Of a DNA stretch of 57,271 bases, positions 22,697 through 31,488 are shown in pieces (the first letter of the stretch is position 1; each line of letters opens with the position of its first letter). The notes beneath the pieces are model-generated. The model worked only from the letters and a program-made list of their open reading frames with translations, was not told the DNA's origin and did no database searches. The stretch spans positions 42,420-99,690 of the forward strand of contig PKTT01000030.1 of NCBI GenBank assembly GCA_002869015.1, given 5' to 3'. A program made the position numbers and the translations under genes. The DNA is from Deltaproteobacteria bacterium (GTDB lineage Bacteria; Desulfobacterota; Deferrisomatia; Deferrisomatales; BM512).

Positions 22697-25263
22697 TTAA
22701 CCACTATATTGAGGAGCCTCCCCTTGACGTAGACGACCTTGACGACCGTCTTGCCCTCAAGGTGGCGTACAACGTTCTCATCGACGCGGGCGGCAGCGTC
22801 AACCTCCGCCTGCTCTGCTTCAGGTGAAACCTCAAGGCGTCCCCTCACCTTGCCGTTAACCTGCACGACTATCGTTATGGCATCCTTGACGAGGGCGGCC
22901 TCGTCGGCCTCGGGCCAGCTAGAGTCGAAGAGGCGGGTCTCGCCTCCCAGCGCCTCCCACAGCTCCTCCGCAAAGTGGGGAACCATCGGGGATAGAAGGG
23001 TGACGAGTATATCCATCGCCTCGCGGAATACTGCACGGTCAGTCTCACTCTCAGGGGTGAAGGAGGAGAGGTCGTTTACGAGCTCCATCGCTGCGGAGAT
23101 AGCCGTATTGAAGTGAAAGCGATCCTCGATGTTGCCGGTGACCCTTACGATAGTCTCGTGGGCCTTTCGGCGTATATCCTTGGCGCTGCCGTCAACCTCA
23201 CCGCCAGTAAAAGGTGCGGTGCCGATTAGCCACTCCTGATTGTCGGCGGCGAGCTTCCATACGCGCCTCAGGAACCTGTATGAGCCCTCAACGCCCTGCT
23301 CCGACCATTCAAGGTCCTTCTCCGGCGGGGCGGCGAAGAGGCTGAAAAGTCGCGCGGTGTCCGCGCCGTAACCTGCGATGAGCGCTTCGGGGTCGACGAC
23401 ATTCTTCTTTGACTTTGACATCTTCTCCGTGCGCCCGAACTCTACATCCTTACCGCATTTGACGCACTTATTGTCCTCCGCAACCTCTTCGGGCAGAAGC
23501 CAGCCATGCTCGGGGCACTTTACGGTCTCCTTGCAGACCATCCCCTGCGTTAGGAGGTTGGTGAAGGGCTCGCCGAAGGAGACTATCCCCATGTCGCGCA
23601 GCACCTTGGTGTAAAAGCGCGAGTAGAGAAGGTGCAGCACCGCATGCTCTACGCCGCCTATGTACTGGTCAACGGGGAGCCAGTAGTCCACCGCCGCGCG
23701 GTCGAACATAGCCTCATCGAAGTTTGAGCAGGCATAGCGAATGTAGTACCAGGAGGACTCGACGAAGGTGTCCATCGTGTCTGTTTCGCGCCTCGCCGCG
23801 CCACCGCAGGAGGTGCAGGTAGTCTCATAGAAGGAGGGTATCTCGGCAAGTGGCAGCACCCTGCCCTCGGGGAACTCCACATCCTCGGGGAGCCTTACCG
23901 GAAGTTCGCTCTCCGGCACGGGCACAACTCCACACTTCTCACAATAAACAATGGGGATGGGCGCGCCCCAGTAGCGCTGGCGGGAGATGCCCCAATCCCT
24001 GATGCGGAAGTTAACGGTCTTCTCGCCTAGTCCCTCGCCATCCAGATAGGCGGTGATATCCTCAATGGCCTGCTTGTTGGGGGTGCCGTCAAATTGCGCG
24101 GAGTTGACGAGCACGCCGGGATCGACGTAGGCCTCTTTCAAGGCCGCCGAATCAAGGGCCTCTCCCTCAGGCTGAATTACCACCTTTATCGGGAGGTCAT
24201 ACTTCTTGGCGAACTCAAAATCGCGCTGGTCGTGGGCGGGAACGGCCATAACAGCGCCGGTGCCATAGTCCATCAGGACAAAGTTCGCGACATATACCGG
24301 CACCTCATCTCCGGTGAGGGGGTTCTTTACGTAGGCGCCGGTAAATACGCCCTCCTTCTCATAATCGTCGGCGGTGCGCGATATCTTATCCTCGCCCTTG
24401 ACCTTGTTGACGAAGGCCATCACCTCGGCCTCATGCGCGGTGCCGGCGACAAGCTCCTCTACCAAGGGATGCTCGGCGGCAAGGCTCATGAAGGTGACGC
24501 CGTAGAGGGTGTCCGGGCGGGTTGTGAAGACCTCGACCTCTCCCTCCCGTCCTACCCAAGGGAAGCGAACTGCGGAGCCGTAGGACTTGCCAATCCAGTT
24601 TCTCTGGCTCGCCAGGACGTTCTCAGGCCATCCCCCCATATCATCGATACAGGCGAGCAGCTCATCTGCGTAATCGGTGATCTTAAAGAACCACCCGTAG
24701 AGGTCTTTTTGACGGACCACCGAGGAGCAGCGCCAGCATAGCCCCTGCTCCACCTGCTCGTTGGCGAGGACAGTGGCGCAGTCGTCGCACCAGTTGACGC
24801 TGGTCTTTTTGCGGTAGGCGAGCCCCTTCTCAACCATCTTGAGAAAGAGCCACTGCTCCCACTTGTAATACTCAGGGTCGCAGGTGGCGAGCTCGCGCTC
24901 CCAGTCGTAGGAGAAGCCCATCCTTTTGAGCTGTCCGCGCATGTAAGCTATATTCTCGCGGGTCCACTTGGCCGGGTGGACGCCCCTGTCTATCGCCGCG
25001 TTTTCCGCCGGCATGCCGAAGGCGTCCCACCCCATCGGGTGTAGGACGTTATAGCCCCGCATGGACTTATACCGGGCAACCACGTCTCCAATTGTGTAGT
25101 TCCTGACGTGACCCATGTGTATGCGCCCCGATGGGTAGGGGAACATCTCCAGGACATAGTATTTATCCCGCTCTTTGTCCTCGGTTACGGCGAAGGTCTG
25201 CTCCTCATCCCACCTTCTCTGCCACTTCTCTTCAATCTCTTGGGGGCGGTACTTTGAATCCAT
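22693..25263 (-). CDS. leuS: Leucyl-tRNA synthetase
   Basis: 856 residues, full length. Class I motifs are [12 protein letters not shown] (HIGH) near residue 50 and EKMSKSKKN (KMSKS) near 615. The CP1 editing domain contains [13 protein letters not shown] and the threonine-rich site, and the zinc-binding insertion includes [21 protein letters not shown]. It charges tRNA-Leu and edits misactivated norvaline. The product starts the leuS-lptE-holA operon. Confidence 0.97.
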   Translation of the reverse strand: MDSKYRPQEIEEKWQRRWDEEQTFAVTEDKERDKYYVLEMFPYPSGRIHMGHVRNYTIGDVVARYKSMRGYNVLHPMGWDAFGMPAENAAIDRGVHPAKWTRENIAYMRGQLKRMGFSYDWERELATCDPEYYKWEQWLFLKMVEKGLAYRKKTSVNWCDDCATVLANEQVEQGLCWRCSSVVRQKDLYGWFFKITDYADELLACIDDMGGWPENVLASQRNWIGKSYGSAVRFPWVGREGEVEVFTTRPDTLYGVTFMSLAAEHPLVEELVAGTAHEAEVMAFVNKVKGEDKISRTADDYEKEGVFTGAYVKNPLTGDEVPVYVANFVLMDYGTGAVMAVPAHDQRDFEFAKKYDLPIKVVIQPEGEALDSAALKEAYVDPGVLVNSAQFDGTPNKQAIEDITAYLDGEGLGEKTVNFRIRDWGISRQRYWGAPIPIVYCEKCGVVPVPESELPVRLPEDVEFPEGRVLPLAEIPSFYETTCTSCGGAARRETDTMDTFVESSWYYIRYACSNFDEAMFDRAAVDYWLPVDQYIGGVEHAVLHLLYSRFYTKVLRDMGIVSFGEPFTNLLTQGMVCKETVKCPEHGWLLPEEVAEDNKCVKCGKDVEFGRTEKMSKSKKNVVDPEALIAGYGADTARLFSLFAAPPEKDLEWSEQGVEGSYRFLRRVWKLAADNQEWLIGTAPFTGGEVDGSAKDIRRKAHETIVRVTGNIEDRFHFNTAISAAMELVNDLSSFTPESETDRAVFREAMDILVTLLSPMVPHFAEELWEALGGETRLFDSSWPEADEAALVKDAITIVVQVNGKVRGRLEVSPEAEQAEVDAAARVDENVVRHLEGKTVVKVVYVKGRLLNIVVK

Positions 25264-25345
25264 GAATCACAATCTCCGAAAGCGAAGGTAAAATTAGGGG
25301 CCGAACAGGCATAACCATCCGGCGAAAACTAGCATATCAGCAAGC

Positions 25346-25380
25346 TAAAAACAAGGAAGCGACCCCATTAGGGCCGCTCC
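25346..25380 (-). terminator. Terminator between nfnL and leuS
   Basis: On the minus strand GGAGCG (25380-25375) pairs with CGCTTCC (25361-25355) with inner CCC/GGG pairs around TAAT, followed by TTGTTTTT to 25346. The stem has one or two mismatches but the U-rich tail is good. Confidence 0.65.
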
Positions 25381-25401
25381 CGTTTGCCTATATTTCAACT
25401 T

Positions 25402-25477
25402 CTGCCGACACGCCCTATGGATGTGCTTTCCCCATGGGGCAAAAGCACTCAAAGGGGGGTGTCGCATAGGGCGGCAG
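25402..25477. repeat. Nested inverted repeats with two competing pairings, 3' of nfnL
   Basis: CTGCC (25402-25406) pairs with GGCAG (25473-25477), CGCCCTATG (25411-25419) with CATAGGGCG (25465-25473), GTGCTTT (25423-25429) with AAAGCAC (25442-25448), and the centre is palindromic CCCCATGGGG. CGACAC (25406-25411) can instead pair with GTGTCG (25459-25464). The competing stems would give a switchable hairpin in the nfnL 3' region. Confidence 0.6.
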
Positions 25478-25484
25478 GGCCGCC

Positions 25485-26885
25485 TTATTTGCCCTTCAAA
25501 TACTCGTCTATGGCGGTTGCGGCCTTGCGGCCTGCCCCCATCGCGAGGATTACGGTAGCCGCGCCGGTAACTACGTCACCACCCGCGTATACTCCCTCCA
25601 TGGTCGTCTTACCCGTCTCCTCGTCGGCGATGATCGTGCCCCATTTGGAGGTCTCAATCGCCGGTGTGGTAGCGGGGATGAGGGGGTTTGGAGAGTTGCC
25701 GATAGCTATAACGACTGTATCCACCTCAAGGACGAACTCGGAGCCCTTGATGGGCTGCGGGCGCCTGCGGCCCGAGTCGTCTGGCTCGCCAAGCTCCATC
25801 TGGATGCACTCCATCCCGGAGACGCGGCCCATCTCGTCGCCGATGATCCTAATCGGGTTGGTGAGGAGATTCAGCTGGACCCCCTCCTCCTCGGCGTGAT
25901 GAATCTCCTCGGAGCGGGCGGGCATCTCTTCCCGGCCTCGACGATAGACGCAGATGGAAGCCTCCGCGCCTAGCCTTAAGGCCGTGCGCGCCGAGTCCAT
26001 CGCGACGTTGCCGCCGCCGAGTGTGGCGACGCGCTTGCCGCGGGCTACCGGCGTATCGTATTCGGGGAAGAGGTAAGCCTTCATAAGGTTTGAGCGAGTA
26101 AGGTATTCGTTTGCGGAGTAGACGCCGTTAAGGTTCTCACCATCGATGCCCATGAATGTGGGAAGACCTGCGCCGGAGCCGACGAAGACTGCATCGAACC
26201 CATCCTCCTCCATTAGCTCCTGGAGGGTTCGGGTCTTTCCTATAACCGCATTTACCTGGATTTTGACGCCCATAGACTTCAGGTATTCAACCTCCGCCTG
26301 CACTATGGCTTTGGGGAGGCGGAACTCGGGGATACCGTAAACGAGGACGCCGCCCGGCTTATGCAGCGCCTCGAAGATGGTGACCTCGTGACCCATCTTA
26401 ATAAGGTCGCCGGCGACGGTGAGCCCTGCGGGGCCTGCGCCTATAACCGCTACCTTTTTACCTGTTGCGGGGGCGAGCTCGGGAATCTCTACCTTGCCCT
26501 CATTGCGCTCCCAATCGGCGGCGAAGCGCTCAAGCCTGCCTATGGCGACGGGCTCCTCCTTCTTGCCGAGGATACATAGCTCCTCGCACTGCGTCTCCTG
26601 GGGGCAGACGCGGCCGCAGACGGCGGGGAGGCTGTTCTTCTCTTTTAAGGTTTTTGCCGCTCCGGCGAAATCACCCTCGGCAATCTTGCCTATGAACTGT
26701 GGGATCAAAACTTCCACCGGACAACCCTGGCGGCACTTTGGCTTTTTGCACTGTAGGCAGCGCTTCGCCTCTTTAATGGCTGTCTCATGGGAATAGCCAA
26801 GGGGCACTTCATCAAAATTTCGCGCTCTTACCTTGGGCTCCTGTTCGGGCATCGGCTGGCGCGGCGTCTTCTCTCTCGGGGCCAT
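25485..26885 (-). CDS. nfnB: NADPH-dependent glutamate synthase-like large subunit of Nfn transhydrogenase
   Basis: 466 residues. The N-terminal Fe-S region has CLQCKKPKCRQGCPVE and CGRVCPQETQCEELC, and two Rossmann folds begin VIGAGPAGLTVAGDLIKMG (FAD) near 149 and TLGGGNVAMDSARTALRLG (NADPH) near 285. It ends with VYAGGDVVTGAATVILAMGAGRKAA. Alone this is the family of homotetrameric GltA; with the adjacent FNR-like small subunit it forms the NADH-dependent ferredoxin:NADP+ oxidoreductase (Nfn) that bifurcates electrons. It lies 26 bp after the small-subunit gene. Confidence 0.87.
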   Translation of the reverse strand: MAPREKTPRQPMPEQEPKVRARNFDEVPLGYSHETAIKEAKRCLQCKKPKCRQGCPVEVLIPQFIGKIAEGDFAGAAKTLKEKNSLPAVCGRVCPQETQCEELCILGKKEEPVAIGRLERFAADWERNEGKVEIPELAPATGKKVAVIGAGPAGLTVAGDLIKMGHEVTIFEALHKPGGVLVYGIPEFRLPKAIVQAEVEYLKSMGVKIQVNAVIGKTRTLQELMEEDGFDAVFVGSGAGLPTFMGIDGENLNGVYSANEYLTRSNLMKAYLFPEYDTPVARGKRVATLGGGNVAMDSARTALRLGAEASICVYRRGREEMPARSEEIHHAEEEGVQLNLLTNPIRIIGDEMGRVSGMECIQMELGEPDDSGRRRPQPIKGSEFVLEVDTVVIAIGNSPNPLIPATTPAIETSKWGTIIADEETGKTTMEGVYAGGDVVTGAATVILAMGAGRKAATAIDEYLKGK

Positions 26886-26911
26886 TATAAAATCCTCAAT
26901 ATATAAACGGG

Positions 26912-27772
26912 CTATTCCCAGCAGCGCTTGCCGCCGTGGCTCGCCTCCTCATAAATTTTCATTGCGCGGGCCTCGCTCTCTTTATACATGGCGAGGCGCT
27001 TTGTGAGCTCATCGAAGTCGACCTTGTGCCCATCGAACTCGGGGCCGTCGACGCAAGCGAACTTGGTCTCGCCGCCCACGGTTACGCGGCAAGCGCCGCA
27101 CATGCCAGTGGCATCGACCATGATGGGGTTGAGGCTAACCTCAGTGTGTACGCCGTAGGGCTCGGTGGTCTTGGCGCAAAAGCGCATCATCGGGACGGGG
27201 CCGATGGCGACGACGAGGGCCACGTTCTCTTTGCCCTCCCGCCTTATCACCTCATCGAGGGCCTCGGTGACGAAGCCCTGCTTGCCGTAGGAGCCGTCGT
27301 CGGTGCAGACTATGAGCTCGTCGCTCGTCGCCTTCATCTCCTCCTCCATTATGAGGAGCTCCTTTGAGCGAGCGCCGATGATTGAGATTACGCGGTTGCC
27401 GATATCCTTGAGGGCGCAGGCTATGGGGTGGACGGGGGCTACACCTATGCCGCCGCCAACGCAGACCACTACGCCGTTGAACTTTTCGATGTGGGTCGGC
27501 TTACCAAGGGGGCCTACGAAGTCAAGGAGAGAATCGCCTTCGCAGAGCTCCGCGAGCTCGGCGCTGGTCTTGCCGACCGCCTGAAATACTAGGGTAACGG
27601 TCCCCTTCTCGGCGTCCTTGTCAGCGACGGTGAGGGGGATACGCTCTCCCTCTTCATTGATCCTCAACATGATGAAATTGCCCGCCTGATGTTTCCTGGC
27701 GATATCAGGGGCGGCTATATCCATCCGAAAGACGGCTGGCCCCAACTTCTCTTTGGAGACTATCTCGAACAC
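26912..27772 (-). CDS. nfnA: Nfn small subunit, sulfide/dihydroorotate dehydrogenase-type FAD/NAD-binding protein
   Basis: 286 residues from GTG 27772, chosen over the TTG at 27787 because GGAG precedes it at good spacing. FEIVSKEKLGPAVFRMDI begins the FAD domain; VGGGIGVAPVHPIACALKDIG is the NAD-binding loop; the C-terminus DATGMCGACRVTVGGETKFACVDGPEFDGHKVDFDEL holds a [2Fe-2S] ligand set. It takes electrons from NADH and passes them to the larger partner. Together they balance NADH, NADPH and ferredoxin in anaerobic metabolism. Cytoplasmic. Confidence 0.87.
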   Translation of the reverse strand: MFEIVSKEKLGPAVFRMDIAAPDIARKHQAGNFIMLRINEEGERIPLTVADKDAEKGTVTLVFQAVGKTSAELAELCEGDSLLDFVGPLGKPTHIEKFNGVVVCVGGGIGVAPVHPIACALKDIGNRVISIIGARSKELLIMEEEMKATSDELIVCTDDGSYGKQGFVTEALDEVIRREGKENVALVVAIGPVPMMRFCAKTTEPYGVHTEVSLNPIMVDATGMCGACRVTVGGETKFACVDGPEFDGHKVDFDELTKRLAMYKESEARAMKIYEEASHGGKRCWE

Positions 27773-27897
27773 ACTCTCACTCCACAAAAATTAAAAGTTG
27801 GCGAAAAACGCGATTGGAATTAGGCGCGAAAGCGCCCGGCATTGTGAACCGTGGAACTCTACTCCCCAGAAAAACACGTGTCAAGGCGGGGAATGAT

Positions 27898-29943
27898 TCA
27901 TTTTAAAAGCCCCTCGGGGTCCATCCTGCCATAGGCATCAAGCGCCGTAAAAACCTTCTTTACGTATCTTCGCGTCTCCCGGTAGGGGATCAACTCGATA
28001 AAAACCGCCTCGTCAATGCCTGGGCGGGCCTTACGCCACTTGGTCACCGCCGCTTCGCCGCCGTTATAAGAGGCTATGGCGCTCACCAGATTCCCATCAA
28101 ATTTATCGAGGAGATTCCTTAGGTATCTACCACCGAGGAGCAGCGCCGTCCGGGGCTTGAAGAGCTCATCCTGACTAAAATTCGTAAGGCCCAGTTCATC
28201 TGCGATACGTTTAGCCGTGGCGGGTATAAACTGCATCAGCCCACGAGCCTCCCACAAAGAGTAGGCGTCCTGGTCGAAGTGGCTTTCGGTGCGCGCTATA
28301 GCGAGGAGAAGGTGCTGGTGCACCCCGGCGTCCCTCGCCGCGGACATAACAGACGCTGGAAATGCCGGGTTAAATGAAAGCTGGCAATCCTCGCCGACAC
28401 CGCCCCCATCGCCTCCGGGCCAGTCGTACCATGCGCAGGAGGCATCCTCGACCGCGCCATGAAAATCCTCGGCCCAATACCGTAGCCAACCCGAGGCGGG
28501 GCCGCGCCTGCCTATCCTATCCAGCTCATAGATGGCGGCCTCCGGGTAACCAAGACGAAGGTATTGTGCCGGAGCCGAGAACTCTTCAACCGCTAACGCA
28601 GCGTCAAATTTCTCTCTATTAGCAACAACCGTGGTCTCTTTGAAGGTTCTGGCATCAAGATAGTCAAATGCGTCTTCACCCTTAAGGTCAGCCCTGGCAA
28701 GGCGGGCGTAGTAGCCGAGCGGGACCTCGCTTAAAAGCAGCTCATAGACCAGCCGCGACCGCTCCCCTTCGCCACCCTCGGACAGGGCGCGGGCGCCCCA
28801 GTAGAGCGCTCTGGAGCGCTGCCATCCCTCCCTGATATCCGCGACTGAGTCGGTGAGGAGTTTTCCCGCCTTCAGGAAATCTCCATTTCTATAGAGCCTC
28901 CATCCCTCGTCCCAACGGACATCCACCGCCTCATAGGAGTTGGGGTAACGGCTCATAAGCTTCTTCTTGGCGCGGGAGGACTCGTCATACATCTTTCTGC
29001 CGAGGAAGACCTTGTATGCCTGATATAGCCACATCGGCGCCTGCCCGGCGCGCTTGTGCTTATCTGCCAGCTTGACAAGGTCGGCGGCGCCCTCATCGCC
29101 GCGGTCAAGGCCAAAGAGTGAACGGGCGCGGTAAAAGCGGGCCTGCCATTCGATTTTTGCATCAACCGCTCGCTTTGCAGCCCGCCCAAGCGGCTCCAGC
29201 GCCTCATCGTACCTCCTTAAAAGGTAGAGAGCTTTACCGAGGCCCATATCGAGCTCCGGCAGGAACTTTGTGCCATTTAGTAGACGCGGTCTAAGTTTGG
29301 TAAAGAGCTCGACAGCCTCGGCGCGGCTCCCCTTTTCCAGGAGTTTTTTGCCTCGCATGAATATCTTCTCGCCTGGAACAGGCTTAAAGGGGTCTCCGGT
29401 TTTCCGTGCAAGGTAAATATCCGCCTCGGCGGATTGGGGCAGGTGCGCATACTCCGTCCAGAGGGTTATCGCCACCCTTGTAGCTCCAGCCTCATCACCC
29501 GCTTTGTCAAGGGCGCCCAAGAGCCGTGACAGCGCCTCGGCAATCTCCTTCTCATCCGTGATGATTTTTGGAAGACGAGCGAGCAGCGGCACCGCCTCCC
29601 ACCACTCTCCGGCATCCTCAAAGCGCTTTGCCAGGAGCGAGATTGCCGCCGCTCCGAGGGGTGACGCGGGAGAGTTCTCGGAAATCGCCTTTAAATGGGC
29701 TTCGCCCTCAGCTATCGGGAGCAGCTTGGAGAGTTCCCAGTGAACGAGGTCCGCCGGAACGCCGCCGCTCTTTAAAAAACCCTCAAGGTTCGCCAAGTCA
29801 CCAGCCTCAACTGCGGAGAGAAAGGAGCTCTCTTGGGGTGTGAGCGGCTTTGTTGTAGGGGAGTCGAATTCACCGGCGATGGATGTTGTCGTCGCAAGGA
29901 GGAGCAGGGCTGTAAGATAGGAGGCTATAAACTTCATGTTCAT
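27898..29943 (-). CDS. slt: Soluble lytic murein transglycosylase
   Basis: 681 residues with a signal peptide (MNMKFIASYLTALLLLATTTSIAG). A long TPR-like alpha-superhelix follows and the C-terminal SLT domain includes LLLAIARTESHFDQDAYSLWEARGLMQFIPATAKRIADELG, with the catalytic Glu in RTESHFD, and then LGGRYLRNLLDKFDGNLVSAIASYNGGEAAV. Slt70-type enzymes act in the periplasm to cleave murein and release 1,6-anhydro-muropeptides, which feed the nagZ, amgK-like, ldcA and mpl genes elsewhere in the window. Confidence 0.92.
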   Translation of the reverse strand: MNMKFIASYLTALLLLATTTSIAGEFDSPTTKPLTPQESSFLSAVEAGDLANLEGFLKSGGVPADLVHWELSKLLPIAEGEAHLKAISENSPASPLGAAAISLLAKRFEDAGEWWEAVPLLARLPKIITDEKEIAEALSRLLGALDKAGDEAGATRVAITLWTEYAHLPQSAEADIYLARKTGDPFKPVPGEKIFMRGKKLLEKGSRAEAVELFTKLRPRLLNGTKFLPELDMGLGKALYLLRRYDEALEPLGRAAKRAVDAKIEWQARFYRARSLFGLDRGDEGAADLVKLADKHKRAGQAPMWLYQAYKVFLGRKMYDESSRAKKKLMSRYPNSYEAVDVRWDEGWRLYRNGDFLKAGKLLTDSVADIREGWQRSRALYWGARALSEGGEGERSRLVYELLLSEVPLGYYARLARADLKGEDAFDYLDARTFKETTVVANREKFDAALAVEEFSAPAQYLRLGYPEAAIYELDRIGRRGPASGWLRYWAEDFHGAVEDASCAWYDWPGGDGGGVGEDCQLSFNPAFPASVMSAARDAGVHQHLLLAIARTESHFDQDAYSLWEARGLMQFIPATAKRIADELGLTNFSQDELFKPRTALLLGGRYLRNLLDKFDGNLVSAIASYNGGEAAVTKWRKARPGIDEAVFIELIPYRETRRYVKKVFTALDAYGRMDPEGLLK

Positions 29944-30356
29944 GAGTCTACCGGAGCGGCGCGCTCCGGGGCAACAGTAGAAGCCAGAGAATAGCGCAGG
30001 GATAAAAATATTTTCATGCTCGGGGAAAAGCGCCCTATAAAGGAGGCGATTTTACAGCAATAAGATAGTGGAATAATCACCCGCCACATGCAGCCCTTTA
30101 GTCGTGATTAGCCCTCATTTCCTAGAAATGCTCGTCTTGTTTGGGGTTTTTAATTCTAAAGCAAAACGTCTCCACAGGGGCTGTAGAGAGGCTGTTGAAA
30201 ACTCTGTGGATTACGCTGTGGATAACCCCCACTCCCCGTGAAATAAGCGGGGAGCGCTTTCATTGCACATTTTTTGTTCACCAAGGGGCGTCAAAAATAG
30301 CGCCCGCTATGTTTTCAATATTTTCAACTACTTACAGAAGTGGAGTCCCTGCCGCT
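29944..30356. other. 413-bp intergenic block with origin-like DnaA boxes
   Basis: No gene. DnaA boxes on the minus strand read TTATCCACA (30225-30217, perfect) and TAATCCACA (30213-30205, one mismatch), followed by GTTTTCAACAG, with a further GTCTCCACA on the plus strand near 30168-30176. Two hairpins follow (CTCCCCG 30232-30238 / CGGGGAG 30248-30254 and GGGCG/CGCCC near 30284-30304). The tandem boxes followed by TTTTCAACAG are typical of bacterial oriC. An A/T-rich stretch around 30000-30070 could be the unwinding element. Confidence 0.4.
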
Positions 30357-31487
30357 TTACCCCTTTGGGCCGGAGGAGTCGCCCAGATAGCGCTGGTAAA
30401 AGTTGCGCTTGAATGGTTTAAAGCGGTCTTCGACGATGGCGAGACGCGCCTGAGCCACCAAGTCCATATAAAAATGGATATTGTGGATAGTCCCGAGGGT
30501 CTTGCCCAGGGGCTCATCTATTGTGAAGAGGTGGTGCAGATACGCCCTGCTAAAGCGCTTGCAGGTGGGGCACTCACATGAGGTGTCTATGGGGTAGCGA
30601 TCTTTTCTGAATGACTTTTTGTGTATGCGAAGCTTCCCGGTAGGGGTAAAGAATACACCGGCGCGGCCAAAGCGCGTTGGGATGATGCAGTCGAAGATAT
30701 CGATACCGCGAGTTATAGCTTCGAGGATATCCTCAGGCCGACCCACCCCCATGAGGTAGCGGACCCGGTCCTCCGGCAGGAATGGTATTGAATATTCGAC
30801 TGCGCGCTGCATGAGGTCGTGACCCTCGCCGACTGAAACGCCTCCCACTGCGTAGCCGGGGAAGTCCATCTTCACGAGCTCACGCGCGCACCTTTCCCTC
30901 AGATCGGGGTAAACGGAGCCCTGCACTATCCCGAAGAGCCCCTGCTCGCCGGGCCGCTTGTGCGCCTTCTTGGAGCGCGCCGCCCACCGGAGTGTCCGCT
31001 CAACCGATTCGGCGGCGTAGCCATACTCCGCAGGGAATGGAATACACTCGTCAAAGGCCATAATGATATCTGCGCCGAGGTCATTCTGCGCGCCTATAGA
31101 CTCCTCGGGCCCCATGAAGATTGGCTTGCCGTCCTTTTCAAAGGAGAAGGTGACGCCCTCCTCCGTTATCTCCCTGTCAGGGAGGCTGAAAACCTGAAAG
31201 CCCCCCGAATCAGTTAAAATGGGTCCGTCCCACCCCATGAAGGAGTGGAGCCCGCCAGCCCGCGCGACGATATTGGTCCCGGGCTGTATAAAGAGGTGGT
31301 AGGTGTTCGCGAGGACGATTTTAGCGCCCGCCGCCTCGGCATGGTCCGGGTGGAGGGTCTTTAACGCCCCCTGCGTTCCGACCGGCATAAAGAGCGGCGT
31401 AGGGACTGTACCATGCGGCGTCTTTAAGTAACCTGCTCGCGCCTTTGTCCAGGAGTCTGTTTTTTCAAGGGTGAATGTCACCGCCAT
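30357..31487 (-). CDS. tgt: tRNA-guanine transglycosylase
   Basis: 376 residues, full length. NTYHLFIQPGTN and ILTDSGGFQVFSL hold the base-recognition and active-site Asp, DIFDCIIPTRFGRAG carries the nucleophilic Asp, and CECPTCKRFSRAYLHHL gives the zinc ligands near residue 310. It exchanges guanine 34 for preQ1 in queuosine tRNAs. The other queuosine genes are not in the window. The gene is read from 3' of the sigma-54 regulator with a 1-bp gap. Confidence 0.96.
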   Translation of the reverse strand: MAVTFTLEKTDSWTKARAGYLKTPHGTVPTPLFMPVGTQGALKTLHPDHAEAAGAKIVLANTYHLFIQPGTNIVARAGGLHSFMGWDGPILTDSGGFQVFSLPDREITEEGVTFSFEKDGKPIFMGPEESIGAQNDLGADIIMAFDECIPFPAEYGYAAESVERTLRWAARSKKAHKRPGEQGLFGIVQGSVYPDLRERCARELVKMDFPGYAVGGVSVGEGHDLMQRAVEYSIPFLPEDRVRYLMGVGRPEDILEAITRGIDIFDCIIPTRFGRAGVFFTPTGKLRIHKKSFRKDRYPIDTSCECPTCKRFSRAYLHHLFTIDEPLGKTLGTIHNIHFYMDLVAQARLAIVEDRFKPFKRNFYQRYLGDSSGPKG

Positions 31488-31488
31488 A

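Noticed and set aside
24094-24741. A 215-codon plus-strand ORF inside leuS
   Set aside because: It is the reverse-frame shadow of the leucyl-tRNA synthetase gene, with no motif of its own.
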